A stretch of 64,000 nt of DNA from Methylobacterium aquaticum (lineage in GTDB: Bacteria > Pseudomonadota > Alphaproteobacteria > Rhizobiales > Beijerinckiaceae): contig NZ_CP043627.1 in NCBI RefSeq assembly GCF_016804325.1, positions 3,237,001 through 3,301,000 of the forward strand, read 5' to 3'. Below are positions 27,639 to 37,233 of the stretch, one piece after another. Numbering within the stretch: the first letter of the stretch is position 1; each line of letters starts with the position of its first letter. The notes under the pieces were generated by a model, which was given only the letters and a program-made list of their open reading frames with translations, was not told the DNA's origin and ran no database searches. The position numbers and the translations under genes were made by a program.

Positions 27639-28400
27639 CTCCGGCGCCTGGGCACCCTTGCCCTGCGCCGCTTTCACCCGCGCGATGGCCGCCAGTGCCT
27701 CCTTCGGGTCGATGCGGCCGTCATAGAGGGCGCGACCGGTGATGGCGCCGGCGAGGCTCGCGCAGTCGGGCTCCAGGATGCGGTGCACGTCCTCGATCGA
27801 GGCGAGCCCCCCCGAGGCGATGACCGGGATCTTCACCGCCTGGGCGAGGCCCAGGGTCATCGGGATGTTGAGGCCCTTGAGGATGCCGTCGCGGGCGATG
27901 TCGGTGTAGATGATCGCGGCGACGCCGGCATCCTCGAAGCGGCGGCCCAGCTCCTCCGCCGTGACCGTCGAGGTCTTGGCCCAGCCCTCGACCGCGACAC
28001 GCCCGTCCTTGGCGTCGATGCCGACGGCGATCTTGCCGGGGAAGCGGCGGGCGGCCTCGCGCACGAAGGTCGGGTCCTTGACTGCGGCGGTGCCGATGAT
28101 GACCCGGCTGACGCCCTTGGCGAGCCAGCCCTCGACGGTGCGCATCTCACGGATGCCGCCGCCGAGCTGCACCGGGATCGTCACCGCGGCGAGGATCGCG
28201 TCGACCGCCGCGGCGTTCATCGGCGCGCCCGCGAAGGCGCCGTCGAGATCGACCACGTGGAGCCAGGGAAAACCCTGCTCCTGGAACGTCCCGGCTTGCG
28301 CCGCCGGATCGTCGCTGAAGACGATGGCCTGCGCCATGTCGCCCTGCACGAGGCGGACGCAGCGCCCTTCCTTGAGATCGATGGCCGGAAACAGGATCAC
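27636..28400 (-). CDS. hisA: Phosphoribosylformimino-5-aminoimidazole carboxamide ribotide isomerase
   Basis: 254 aa TIM barrel that isomerises ProFAR to PRFAR, the substrate of HisFH. The catalytic acid Asp8 (PAIDLKEGR) and the second-half Asp129 (GIDAKDG) are present, with phosphate loops LGGGIR and SGGL. It begins with GTG. Gene order hisH-hisA-hisF is kept, but two DUF29 genes separate hisA from hisF. Confidence 0.96.
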   Translation of the reverse strand: MILFPAIDLKEGRCVRLVQGDMAQAIVFSDDPAAQAGTFQEQGFPWLHVVDLDGAFAGAPMNAAAVDAILAAVTIPVQLGGGIREMRTVEGWLAKGVSRVIIGTAAVKDPTFVREAARRFPGKIAVGIDAKDGRVAVEGWAKTSTVTAEELGRRFEDAGVAAIIYTDIARDGILKGLNIPMTLGLAQAVKIPVIASGGLASIEDVHRILEPDCASLAGAITGRALYDGRIDPKEALAAIARVKAAQGKGAQAPE

Positions 28401-28443
28401 GCGTCGTCACCGCAAGGCTTGAGGATGGGGGAGCCCGGCGCCG

Positions 28444-29103
28444 TCAGGGGCGCCAGCGCAGGAAGTTGCCGATCAGCCGCAGCCCGAGGGTCTGGCTCTT
28501 CTCGGGGTGGAACTGGGTGCCGGCGATGGTGCCGCGGGCGACCATGGCGGTGACCGCGCCGCCGTAATCGGCGGTGGCGACCACGTCGCCGGGCTCGGCG
28601 GGCGCGAGCGCGTAGCTGTGGACGAAATAGGCGTGCAGCCCGTCCCCGCCGGTCGCGATGCCGTCGAGGAGCGGGTGGGCGCGGTTCGCCGCGAGGGTGT
28701 TCCAGCCCATATGGGGCACCTTCAGCCCGGGATCGGACGGCCGGATCGGCGCCACATCGCCCGGAATCCAGCCGAGGCCGGGCGTGACCTCGTATTCGAG
28801 GCCGCGGCTCGCCAAGAGCTGCATGCCGACGCAGATGCCGAGGAACGGCCGGCCGCGGCCATGGGCCGCCTCGGTCATCGCCTCGACCATGCCGGAGACC
28901 GCGTCCAGGCCCCGCCGGCAATCGGCATAGGCGCCGACGCCGGGGAGCACGACCCGGTCCGCCGCCGCGACGATCTCCGGATCGGAAGTGACGACGATGC
29001 GGGCATCGGTCCCGGTTTCGCGGGCGGCGCGCTCGAAGGCCTTGGCGGCCGAGTGCAGGTTGCCCGAGCCGTAATCGATGATGGCGACTTTGTCCGCGCT
29101 CAA
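28444..29103 (-). CDS. hisH: Imidazole glycerol phosphate synthase glutaminase subunit
   Basis: 219 aa class I glutamine amidotransferase supplying ammonia to HisF. The catalytic triad is Cys91 (GICVGMQ), His199 and Glu201 (FHPEK). The start is a TTG at 29103 preceded by GGGAGGACC, inferred from the family N-terminus ([14 protein letters not shown]). No ATG or GTG lies between that point and the conserved domain. Confidence 0.95.
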   Translation of the reverse strand: MSADKVAIIDYGSGNLHSAAKAFERAARETGTDARIVVTSDPEIVAAADRVVLPGVGAYADCRRGLDAVSGMVEAMTEAAHGRGRPFLGICVGMQLLASRGLEYEVTPGLGWIPGDVAPIRPSDPGLKVPHMGWNTLAANRAHPLLDGIATGGDGLHAYFVHSYALAPAEPGDVVATADYGGAVTAMVARGTIAGTQFHPEKSQTLGLRLIGNFLRWRP

Positions 29104-29146
29104 CGGAGGTCCTCCCGGGTCGCGGTGGTCGATGTGGAGAGTTCGC

Positions 29147-29638
29147 TCACCGGGGGCTCTGCGCCTCCGGGAACAGGCCCAGAGCCGGGCTCGCGGCGCG
29201 GCCATTCGCCGGGGTCGCCGGCCGGGGCGCCTCGGATCCGAGGCGCGCGCCCTCGGCGCGCAGCCAGCGGGCGACCACCTTCACCTCCGCCTCGCGCACG
29301 TCCGAGGCCGTCACCGCGTCGCGGATCGGGCGGCCGGTGCGGGCATAGGTCCAGCGCCGCAGCGACGAGGCCTCGAGCCCGATGAGCCAGGACAGGAGCA
29401 CCGCGATCACGAAGCCCACCGCAGGGTGCAACCCGAGCGTGAGACCGACGGCCCAGACGACGATCTCGGCGGCCAGCACCAGGAGGCCGGCGAGCCAGAG
29501 GCGGTGCCAGAAGAACCACAGGGCCGAGAACCAGAAGGCCGGCCACACGAAGGCATCCGGCACCAGCTTGGCGCGGTCCAGGGCCTCCGGCTCGCCGGGA
29601 TCGACCTCGTCGGGAACGTGCAGGGTGTAGGTGGTCAT
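29147..29638 (-). CDS. DUF2628 membrane protein
   Basis: 163 aa. A hydrophilic N-terminus is followed by [19 protein letters not shown] and two or three membrane helices (about 32-92), then a cytoplasmic tail ending in an Ala/Pro-rich segment. This matches DUF2628, of unknown function. It is regularly found between hisB and hisH in Hyphomicrobiales, as here (43 bp before hisH, 41 bp after hisB), so it is likely co-transcribed with the his genes. Confidence 0.85.
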   Translation of the reverse strand: MTTYTLHVPDEVDPGEPEALDRAKLVPDAFVWPAFWFSALWFFWHRLWLAGLLVLAAEIVVWAVGLTLGLHPAVGFVIAVLLSWLIGLEASSLRRWTYARTGRPIRDAVTASDVREAEVKVVARWLRAEGARLGSEAPRPATPANGRAASPALGLFPEAQSPR

Positions 29639-29679
29639 CCGGCTCCCCCCGGGTTTCCGTCGTTGCGGCGTCTGCGGCC

Positions 29680-30282
29680 CTAGAGCGAGCCCTTGGTCGA
29701 AGGCACCCGGCCCCCTTCGCGGGGATCGACCTCGACCGCGTGCCGCAAGGCACGTGCCAGACCCTTGTAGCAGCTCTCGGCGATGTGGTGCTGGTTGTCG
29801 CCGTACAGCGTCTCGACGTGCAGCGTGATCCCGGCATTCATCGCGAAGGCCTGGAACCACTCGCGCACTAGCTCGGTGTCGAAGACGCCGATCTTCTCGC
29901 GGGCGAACGTGGTGCGGAACACCAGGAACGGCCGGCCGGAGATGTCGACCGCGACCCGGGTCAGTGCCTCGTCCATGGGCAGGTGCAGGTCGGCGTAGCG
30001 GCGGATGCCGCGCTTGTCGCCGAGCGCCTGGGCGAAGGCCTGGCCCAGCGCGATGCCGCAATCCTCGGTGGTGTGGTGCTGGTCGACATGGAGGTCGCCG
30101 GTCACCTTGACGTCGAGGTCGAACAGGGCGTGCCGGGCCAGCAGCTCCAGCATGTGGTCGAGGAAGCCGACGCCCGTCGCGATGCTGGCCTTGCCGGTGC
30201 CGTCGAGGGTGAGCGCGACGCTGACGTCGGTCTCGGCGGTGCGCCGGTCGACGCGGCCGGCGCGGGGGGAAGAGTCGGTCAT
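29680..30282 (-). CDS. hisB: Imidazoleglycerol-phosphate dehydratase
   Basis: 200 aa monofunctional form (no phosphatase domain). It dehydrates IGP to imidazole acetol phosphate. The manganese-binding motifs [16 protein letters not shown] and [18 protein letters not shown] are present. It is the first gene of the minus-strand cluster hisB / DUF2628 / hisH / hisA / DUF29 x2 / hisF / hisE / coaA. Confidence 0.97.
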   Translation of the reverse strand: MTDSSPRAGRVDRRTAETDVSVALTLDGTGKASIATGVGFLDHMLELLARHALFDLDVKVTGDLHVDQHHTTEDCGIALGQAFAQALGDKRGIRRYADLHLPMDEALTRVAVDISGRPFLVFRTTFAREKIGVFDTELVREWFQAFAMNAGITLHVETLYGDNQHHIAESCYKGLARALRHAVEVDPREGGRVPSTKGSL

Positions 30283-30307
30283 CGCGGGTGTCTGTCGCCA
30301 ACGGAAA

Positions 30308-30334
30308 CGGGCTGCCTTGTTAAAAGGCAGCCCG
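30308..30334. terminator. Hairpin between RND pump gene and hisB, possible terminator
   Basis: Perfect 11-bp stem CGGGCTGCCTT/AAGGCAGCCCG with a five-base loop. Read on the minus strand it is followed by TTTCCGTT, a weak U-tract. It could end the efflux operon or act upstream of hisB. No histidine-rich leader peptide is seen, so attenuation is not supported. Confidence 0.5.
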
Positions 30335-30491
30335 CGGAAACGCCAGGGGGGTTCTCGGCCGGGTCCCCGTCTCTTGTCCCCGGCCCCCCAAGGCTGTTCG
30401 AGAAAAAGAAGTGGTGCGGGTCATTCCCTCCCCCTCTGCGGGGAGGGAGTACCCGCGCCATGTCTGTCCCGGCAGCGAAGGCGAAAAAGCC

Positions 30492-33400
30492 TTACCGAGC
30501 CGGCTCGGGCTCCCCGTGGTGGTCGTCCACCCCGCGCCAGCGGTTGATCCGGATCGAGATGTTGCGGATCACCACGTAGAAGACCGGGGTGAGGAACAGG
30601 CCGAAGATCGTGGCGCCGAGCATGCCGAACAGAACCGCCGTGCCCAGCGCCTGGCGCATCTCGGCGCCGGGACCGGTGGCGAAGGCGAGCGGCACCACGC
30701 CGAGGATGAACGCGAAGGCGGTCATCAGGATCGGCCGCAGGCGAAGCCGGCAGGCCTCGACGGCGGCGGCGACGGGGCCGCGGCGCTCGCTCTCCTCGAT
30801 CTGATTGGCGAACTCGACGATCAGGATCGCGTTCTTGGCCGCGAGGCCGATGAGCACGATGAGGCCGATCTGGGTCAGGATGTTGTTGTCCTGCGCCCGG
30901 AACTGCACGCCGGCTAAGGCCGCGAGCACGCCGGTCGGCACGACCAGCAGGATCGAGAGCGGCAGCGCCCAGGATTCGTACTGGGCGGCGAGCACCAGGA
31001 AGACCAGGAGCACGCCGAGCGCGAAGACGTAGATCGCCGTGTTGCCGACCGCCTTCTCCTGGAACGCGATGTCGGTCCACTCGAAGCTCATGCCGTCGGG
31101 CAGTGTCTGGCGGGCGAGCTTCTCCATCGCGTCGAGGGACTGGCCCGAGGAGATGCCCGGCTTCGCGTCGCCCTGCACCGGGATCGAGTAGAACAGGTTG
31201 AAGCGCTGGACGATCTGGGGCCCCGAGATGTCGCGGATGCTGGCGAGCGTCCCCATCGGCACGAGCGCGCCGGTCGAGGAGCGGACCTTCAGCCGCTCGA
31301 TGTCCGACTTCTCCATCCGGTACTTGGCGTCGGCCTGGGCCCGGACCTGGTAGACGCGGCCGAAGGTGTTGAAGTCGTTGACGTAGGCGCCGCCGAGATT
31401 GACCTGGAGCGTCGAGAACACGTTGGCGAGCGGCACGTTCAGCATCCGCGCCACGGTGCGGTCGATGTCGAGGTAGATCTGCGGCGTGTCGTTGCCGAAG
31501 GTGGTGAAGACGCGGGTGAGCGCCGGGTCGCGGTTGGCCGCGCCGATGAGGTCGCCCGAGACCTGGAGCAGACGGGCGATGTCGGAGCCCTCGCGGCTCT
31601 GGACCTGCATCTTGAAGCCGCCGGCATTGCCGAGGCCCCGGACCGGCGGCGGCGGGATCGCGATGATCCGCGCTTCCTGCATCGGCGCGGTCTTGGCGAG
31701 CACGGCCTGGAGGATCTTGCCGGCGGTCAGGCCCTTCTCCAGCCGCTCCTTGAAGGGTTTGAGCGGCAGGAACATCACCGCGCCGTTGGTGGTGTTGGTG
31801 AAGGTCGCGCCGTCGAAGCCGGCGATGACGACGGTGTTGCCAACGCCGTCGATGTCGAGGGAGCGGCGCGACACCTCCTGCACCACCGCGGTGGTGCGCT
31901 CCAGCGACGAGCCCGGCGGCAGCTGCACCACCACCAGCAGGTAGCCCTGGTCCTGGAGCGGGATGAAGCCGGTCGGGGTGGTGCGCACGAGGTGGAGCAC
32001 GCCGTAGATGACGCCGGCATAGAGCAGCAGCATGGCGAGCAGCGGTACCAGCCGCCCGGTCAGGAAGCGGATCGCCGCCGCATAGGCATTCGCCGTGGCG
32101 TCGAAGGCGCGGTTGAAGGTGCCGGCCGCCCAGGCGCCGAACCGGGCCAGGAAGAAGCGCGGCCGGTGGTGCTCGGAATGGGGCTTGAGGAGCAGCTTGC
32201 AGAGCGCCGGCGACAGCGTCAGCGAGTTGAACATCGAGATGATGGTCGAGGCCGCGATGGTCAGCGCGAACTGCCGGTAGAACTGGCCCGAGATGCCCGG
32301 GATGAAGGCGGTCGGGATGAACACCGCCGACAGCACCAGCGCGATGGCGACGACCGCGCCGCCGACCTCGTCCATGGTCTTGTGGGCCGCCTCGCCGGGG
32401 GACAGCCCCTCGGCCATGTTGCGCTCGACGTTCTCCACCACCACGATCGCGTCGTCGACCACGATGCCGATGGCGAGCACGAGGCCGAACAGCGTCAGGT
32501 TGTTGAGCGAGAAGCCGAGCAGCGCCATCACCGCGAAGGTGCCGATGAGCGAGACCGGGATCGCGATGATCGGGATGAGCGCGGTGCGCCAGCTCTGGAG
32601 GAAGACCAGGATCACCACGACGACGAGGACGACCGCCTCGCCCAGCGTCTTGTAGACCTCGTGCACCGATTCCGCGATGAACTCGGTCGGGTTGTAGGCG
32701 ATCTTGAACTCGAGGCCGGGGGGGAAGTCCTTGGCCAGGGTCTTCATCAGCGCCTGGACCTGCTCGGCCGCCTCGAGCGCGTTGGTGCCGGGCCGCTGGA
32801 ACACGCCGATGCCGATCGCCGGCTGGCCGTTGAGGAACGACTTCGTCGTGTAGTCCTTCTGGCCGAGCTCGACCCGGGCGATGTCGGAGACCCGGACCAG
32901 GCGCCCGTCGGAGGCCTTGACGATGACCTTGCGGAACTCGCTCGGATCCTGGAACCGCCCCTGCGTCTGCACGGTGAGCTGGAACGCCTGGCTCGCGGGG
33001 CCGGCGGCGCGCCGAGCGCGCCTGAGGCCACCTGGACGTTCTGCTCCTGCAGCGCGTTGATCACGTCGGTGGTCGAGAGCTGATAGGAGGCGAGCTTGTT
33101 CGGGTCGAGCCACAGCCGCAGCGCGTATTCCGAGCCGCCGAACACCGTGATGTCGCCGACGCCGTTGAGGCGCAGCAGCGGATCGCGCAGGCGGAGATAG
33201 ATGTAGTTCGCCAGATAGTTCTGGTCGAAGGTGCCGTCGGGCGACAGCACGTGGACGACCATCATCAGGTCGGGCGAGGACTTGCGGACCGTGACGCCGA
33301 GGTTGCGCACGTCGCCGGGCAGGCGCGGCTGGGCGACCGAGAGCCGGTTCTGGACCAGCACGTTGGCGATGTCGAGGTTGGTGCCGAGCGCGAAGGTGAC

Positions 33401-33679
33401 GGTCAGCTGCATGTTGCCGTCGTTGGTCGACAGCGACGACATGTACAGCATGTTGTCGACGCCGTTGATCTCCTGCTCGATCGGCGTCGCGATGGTCGCC
33501 GCCACCGTCTCGGCATTGGCGCCCGGATAGGAGGCGCGCACCACCACGGTCGGCGGCACGATCTCGGGATATTGCGAGACGGGCAGCGAGATGTACGAGA
33601 CGTAGCCGATGATCAGGATGACGATCGAGGTCACCGAGGCGAAGATCGGCCGGTCGACGAAGAAATGGGCAAAACGCAT
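30492..33679 (-). pseudogene. RND multidrug efflux pump (HAE1/AcrB type), one frameshift
   Basis: Proton-driven inner-membrane pump of a tripartite exporter. Codons from ATG 33679 (MRFAHFFVDRPIFASV) to about 33001 are in one frame; the rest, from about QAFQLTVQTQGRF to the stop, is in another. Expected APPAPASQAF is split within the G/C run at 32995-33000. Adding one base restores about 1062 aa, the normal length. The proton-relay segment GIVVDDAIVVVENVER and the C-terminal bundle are intact. Probably a sequencing error in a working gene, otherwise a recent inactivation. It lies downstream of its adaptor. Confidence 0.88.
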
Positions 33680-33777
33680 CGGTGGGCCTCTCGCGCCCTC
33701 ACGCGGGCGGGGCGCCCCTCGCGGGGCACTGGCGTCCTGACGGGAGCGCCGCCCGGTCGGGGCGGCGCGTCTTGGGA

Positions 33778-34911
33778 TTACTCGCGGACCGGCGGCAATT
33801 CCTTGACCTCGGGCGTCACCTTGGCGCCCGGACGCACCCGGGTGAGGCCGACGATCACGATGGTCTCGTCGCCTTTCAGCCCGTCGCGTACCACCCGGTA
33901 GCCGTCGATCTTGGGGCCGGGGCGGATGTTGCGCGGCTGGACGACGTTGTCGGGCCCGACCACGTAGACGAGGCGCTTGTCCTGGTTCGCCGCGATCGCG
34001 TCGTCGGGGATCAGGACGCCGCGATAGGGCTTGGAGGCCGGCATGCTGACGATGCCGAACAGGCCCGGCTTGATGAACCGGTCCGGGTTCTCGACGGTGG
34101 CGCGCAGGAGCACCGTGCCGGTCGCCTCGTCGATCCGGTTGTCGACGAAGTCGAGCATGCCCTTGCGGGTCGGCTTGGCCTCCCCGGTCAGCGCCACCAG
34201 GATCGGCGCGGTGTGCTCCTTCTGGGTCGCGCCCATGCCGATCTTGAGCGTGTTCTGGTAGGCCAGGAACGAGCGCTCGTCGACCGTGTACGAGAAGTAG
34301 ATCGGGTCGAGCGAGACGATGGTGGTCAGCATCGTCTGGTCGGTGATGACGATGTTGCCCTCGGTCACCAGGCGCTGCGAGATCCGCCCGTCGATCGGGG
34401 ATCGCACCTCGGTGAAGTCGTAGTTGAGCTGGGCCTGGCGCAACGCCGCGGTCGCGCTGTCGACGTCGGCCTGGGCGGTGAGCGAGTTCTGCCGGCGCTG
34501 GTCGGTGACCTGCTCGGAGATGTTGCCCGACCGGCTGAGCGTCTGGGCGCGCTCGAGATCGGTCTGGGTGAAGTTCAGCCGGGCCTGGGCCGAGGCCAGG
34601 GCCGCCGTCGCCTGGTCGAGGGCCGCCTTGTAGGGCCGCCGGTCGATGGTGAAGAGCAGCTCGCCCTTCTTCACCACGGCGCCGTCCTGGAAGTGGATCT
34701 TTTGCAGGTAGCCGGTGACCCGGGCCCGCACCTCGACGTATTCGATCGCGTTGAAGCGGCCGGTGAAGTCGTCGTGCTCCACCACCTCCTTGACCACGGG
34801 CTTGGCGACCGTGACCGTCGGGGGCGGACCGCCGGGGGCCTGGGCCCGCGCCGGGATCCCGGCCATCAGCAGGAGCGCCGGGATCACCGCCGCCAGCCTC
34901 AGCCTGCGCAT
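33778..34911 (-). CDS. RND efflux periplasmic adaptor (MexA/AcrA type)
   Basis: 377 aa. A signal peptide (MRRLRLAAVIPALLLMAGIPARA) precedes the barrel-sandwich half VRARVTGYLQKIHFQDGAVVKKGELLFTID, an alpha-helical hairpin at about 100-170, and the C-terminal beta-barrel and membrane-proximal domains. ATG 34911 follows GGGAG at good spacing and opens directly on the signal peptide; ATG 34938 is less likely. It is 98 bp upstream of the pump gene. No outer-membrane TolC-type gene or regulator lies beside them. Confidence 0.92.
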   Translation of the reverse strand: MRRLRLAAVIPALLLMAGIPARAQAPGGPPPTVTVAKPVVKEVVEHDDFTGRFNAIEYVEVRARVTGYLQKIHFQDGAVVKKGELLFTIDRRPYKAALDQATAALASAQARLNFTQTDLERAQTLSRSGNISEQVTDQRRQNSLTAQADVDSATAALRQAQLNYDFTEVRSPIDGRISQRLVTEGNIVITDQTMLTTIVSLDPIYFSYTVDERSFLAYQNTLKIGMGATQKEHTAPILVALTGEAKPTRKGMLDFVDNRIDEATGTVLLRATVENPDRFIKPGLFGIVSMPASKPYRGVLIPDDAIAANQDKRLVYVVGPDNVVQPRNIRPGPKIDGYRVVRDGLKGDETIVIVGLTRVRPGAKVTPEVKELPPVRE

Positions 34912-35083
34912 ACTCGTTCTCCCGTTCATCTCGTGCATGCCGCCCGCCGGACGCGCGAGACGATGGGCCGGGGCGCATCCGCGTCGAGGGGCTTGGCCGT
35001 CACGGGAACCGCGCCGGCTCCGGCGCGGCCCTCCCGGGGCCGTGAAGGTGTCCGCCGCCCCTTCGGGCGGGATGATGCGTCAG

Positions 35084-35404
35084 TTATTCCACGGGCTCGC
35101 CGGCATTGGCCCAGTCCTTGAACCCGCCGACGTAATGCTCGCTCAGGGGGATGCCCTGGCTCTGGAGGTATTGCAGCGCCCGGGCCGAGCGCATGCCGGC
35201 GGCGCAGGACAGGACCGGCCGGCGGCCGTCCTCGGCGATCAGTGCCTGCAGCCGCTCGACGTCGAAGGCCGAGAGCGGAAAGGACACGGAGCCCGGGATG
35301 TGGCCGGATTCGAATTCGTTGGGCTCGCGCACGTCGATCAGCAGGACGGAGCCGTCCGACAAGCCGCGCTTCACCGCATCCCGATCCAGATCGACGATCG
35401 CCAT
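35084..35404 (-). CDS. Single-domain rhodanese-like protein
   Basis: 106 aa. The rhodanese fold has the catalytic Cys67 in the loop SCAAGMRS and the conserved N-terminal LIDVREPNEFESGHIPGS. It likely carries persulphide sulphur; the physiological acceptor is unknown. ATG 35404 matches the family start; the frame is open further upstream without conservation. Divergent from the glycosyltransferase gene. Confidence 0.9.
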   Translation of the reverse strand: MAIVDLDRDAVKRGLSDGSVLLIDVREPNEFESGHIPGSVSFPLSAFDVERLQALIAEDGRRPVLSCAAGMRSARALQYLQSQGIPLSEHYVGGFKDWANAGEPVE

Positions 35405-35647
35405 TGTGTCACCCGAACGTCGGCCCCGCGCCGACCCATGATCATAGTCGGTGCGCCCGACACTTGTCACCGCGACGCGACGGAGCGGTGACGAATGCGA
35501 TAAATCATCATCGCTCAGCGTTGCAAGAGCGACCATCCACAGGCCGGCCCTCGTCTTGTGCGCTGCCGCACAGGGCGGATTCGGCCTGGAGCGCCCGGCT
35601 GTGTAGGAACGGGGCGACCGTGTCCCGGACTTCAGGCTCAAGGCTCC

Positions 35648-36928
35648 ATGCGCCCCCATCCCGTCGCCCTCGACCTCACCCGCCTCGTCACCCGCCTGAG
35701 CCATGCGAGCCCGACCGGGATCGACCGGGTCGACCTGGCTTACGCCCGGCACCTCCTGGGGCAGCCCGGCCCGCGCTTCGGCCTCGTCTCGACGCCGCTC
35801 GGCCCGAAGGTGCTCGACCGGGGGCAGATGGCGGGCCTCGTCGAGGCGGCGGTCGCGGCCTGGACCGAGGAGGTCGCGGCCGGCGACGATCCGGTCTACC
35901 GCGACCTCTCGGGGAGGCTCGGCCTGCCGGTGCCGGCTCCCGGCACCTCATCCGGGAAGCCGGAGGGTGCGCGCGAACGCCGCCGGCGCCAGCTCGAGGC
36001 CTGGCTCACGGTGCTGCGGGCGCCGGGCACGGACAGCGTGCCGATGAACGCGCTCTACCTCCACACCTCGCATCTGCGCCTCGACAAGCCGGCGCGGTTC
36101 GACTGGCTCTACGACCGGCCCGACATCCGCCCGGTCTTCTTCATCCACGACCTGATCCCGATCGAGTATCCCGAATACGGCCGCGACGGCGAGGCCGAGC
36201 GGCACCGGGTGCGGATGGAGACGGTCGCCCGCCACGCGCAGGCCATCGTGGTGAACTCGGCCGATGTGGGGGAGCGCTTCGCGGCCCATCTCGCCGGCCT
36301 CGGGCGCCGGGTGCCGCCGATCACCGTCGGGCCGCTCGGGATCGAGGCGGCCTTCCACGGTGCGCCGTCCGCCGCTCCGGCCCGGCCGTTCTTCCTGGCC
36401 TGCGGCACGATCGAGCCGCGGAAGAACCTCATCAGCCTCCTCACCGCCTGGCGCGAACTCGCGGCCCGTCACGGGGAGGCGACGCCGCGTCTCGTCGTCG
36501 TCGGTCGCCGGGGCTGGGAGAGCGAGAACGTCGTCGACCTGCTGGAGCGCTGCCCGGCCGTGCGCGCCCGCGTCATCGAGGCCTCGGGCCTGTCGACCGC
36601 CGGACTGGTGCGCCTGATGGGGAGCGCCACCGCCCTCCTGATGCCCTCCTTCGCCGAGGGCTACGGCCTGCCGGTGCTGGAGGCCGCCGCCTCCGGCCTG
36701 CCGGTCGTCGCCTCCGACATCCCGGTCCATCGCGAGATCGCCGGCGCCTTCGCGGAGTTCCTGCACCCGCTCGACGGGTTGGGCTGGATGCGGGTGGTGG
36801 AGGACCTGGCGGCGCCGGGCTCTCCTTTGCGCGCCGAGATGGCGGGGCGCCTCGCGGGCTACCGGGCCCCGACCTGGGCCGACCATTTCGCCCGGGTTGA
36901 TCCGACGCTGGCGGCCCTGGCGGGGTGA
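35648..36928 (+). CDS. Glycosyltransferase family 4-like protein
   Basis: 426 aa GT-B enzyme. The N-terminal domain includes YLHTSHLRL and FFIHDLIPIEYPEY; the C-terminal donor-binding domain has ACGTIEPRKN, VVVGRRGWE and the E-x7-E motif in EGYGLPVLEAAASGLPVV. The layout is like rhizobial mannosyltransferases of LPS or exopolysaccharide assembly. ATG 35648 is favoured by family start and AAGG upstream. It is monocistronic and followed by a family 3 repeat. Confidence 0.87.
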   Translation: MRPHPVALDLTRLVTRLSHASPTGIDRVDLAYARHLLGQPGPRFGLVSTPLGPKVLDRGQMAGLVEAAVAAWTEEVAAGDDPVYRDLSGRLGLPVPAPGTSSGKPEGARERRRRQLEAWLTVLRAPGTDSVPMNALYLHTSHLRLDKPARFDWLYDRPDIRPVFFIHDLIPIEYPEYGRDGEAERHRVRMETVARHAQAIVVNSADVGERFAAHLAGLGRRVPPITVGPLGIEAAFHGAPSAAPARPFFLACGTIEPRKNLISLLTAWRELAARHGEATPRLVVVGRRGWESENVVDLLERCPAVRARVIEASGLSTAGLVRLMGSATALLMPSFAEGYGLPVLEAAASGLPVVASDIPVHREIAGAFAEFLHPLDGLGWMRVVEDLAAPGSPLRAEMAGRLAGYRAPTWADHFARVDPTLAALAG

Positions 36929-37233
36929 GGGTCGGGGGCGGTTTTGCGTGTCGGCTGCCGCAAGGCTAAGGTTGGGGCACGATTTCTACGCGGCCCTCAT
37001 TGCCCTGCCGCGGACGAGAGCGCGATCCCCCCTCTCCCGTGTGGGAGAGGGGCCAGGGGTGAGGGTGACACGCTTCAGCAGAGAACGCTGAATGTGGTGC
37101 TGGCAGCAGGACGGTCCGAGCCTGACACAGGACCGTAGCACCCTCACCCCTACCCCTCTCCCACACGGGAGAGGGGATCCCGCGCGAACTCGTCCAGGGT
37201 AGCGCGGTCACGGCTCATCCTGGACCCACCCCC
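36929..37233. other. Intergenic stretch with family 3 repeat
   Basis: No gene seen. About half of the stretch is the inverted repeat at 37029-37176; the last 57 bp lead into the PuuE gene. Confidence 0.6.
37029..37176. repeat. Long inverted repeat, family 3, copy b
   Basis: 148 bp. The ends are nearly identical to copy a at 5640-5786 (CCCCTCTCCC-hairpin, GGTGAGGGTG ... CACCCTCACCCCTACCCC). The interiors share GAACG-TGAA-GT-G-GCTGGCAGC and ACCGTAGCACCC. In both places the element lies downstream of a plus-strand gene and is followed by GATCCCGCGC. Confidence 0.8.

Noticed and set aside
30283..30320. Histidine attenuator in front of hisB
   Set aside because: A hairpin exists, but no short leader ORF with consecutive histidine codons was found.
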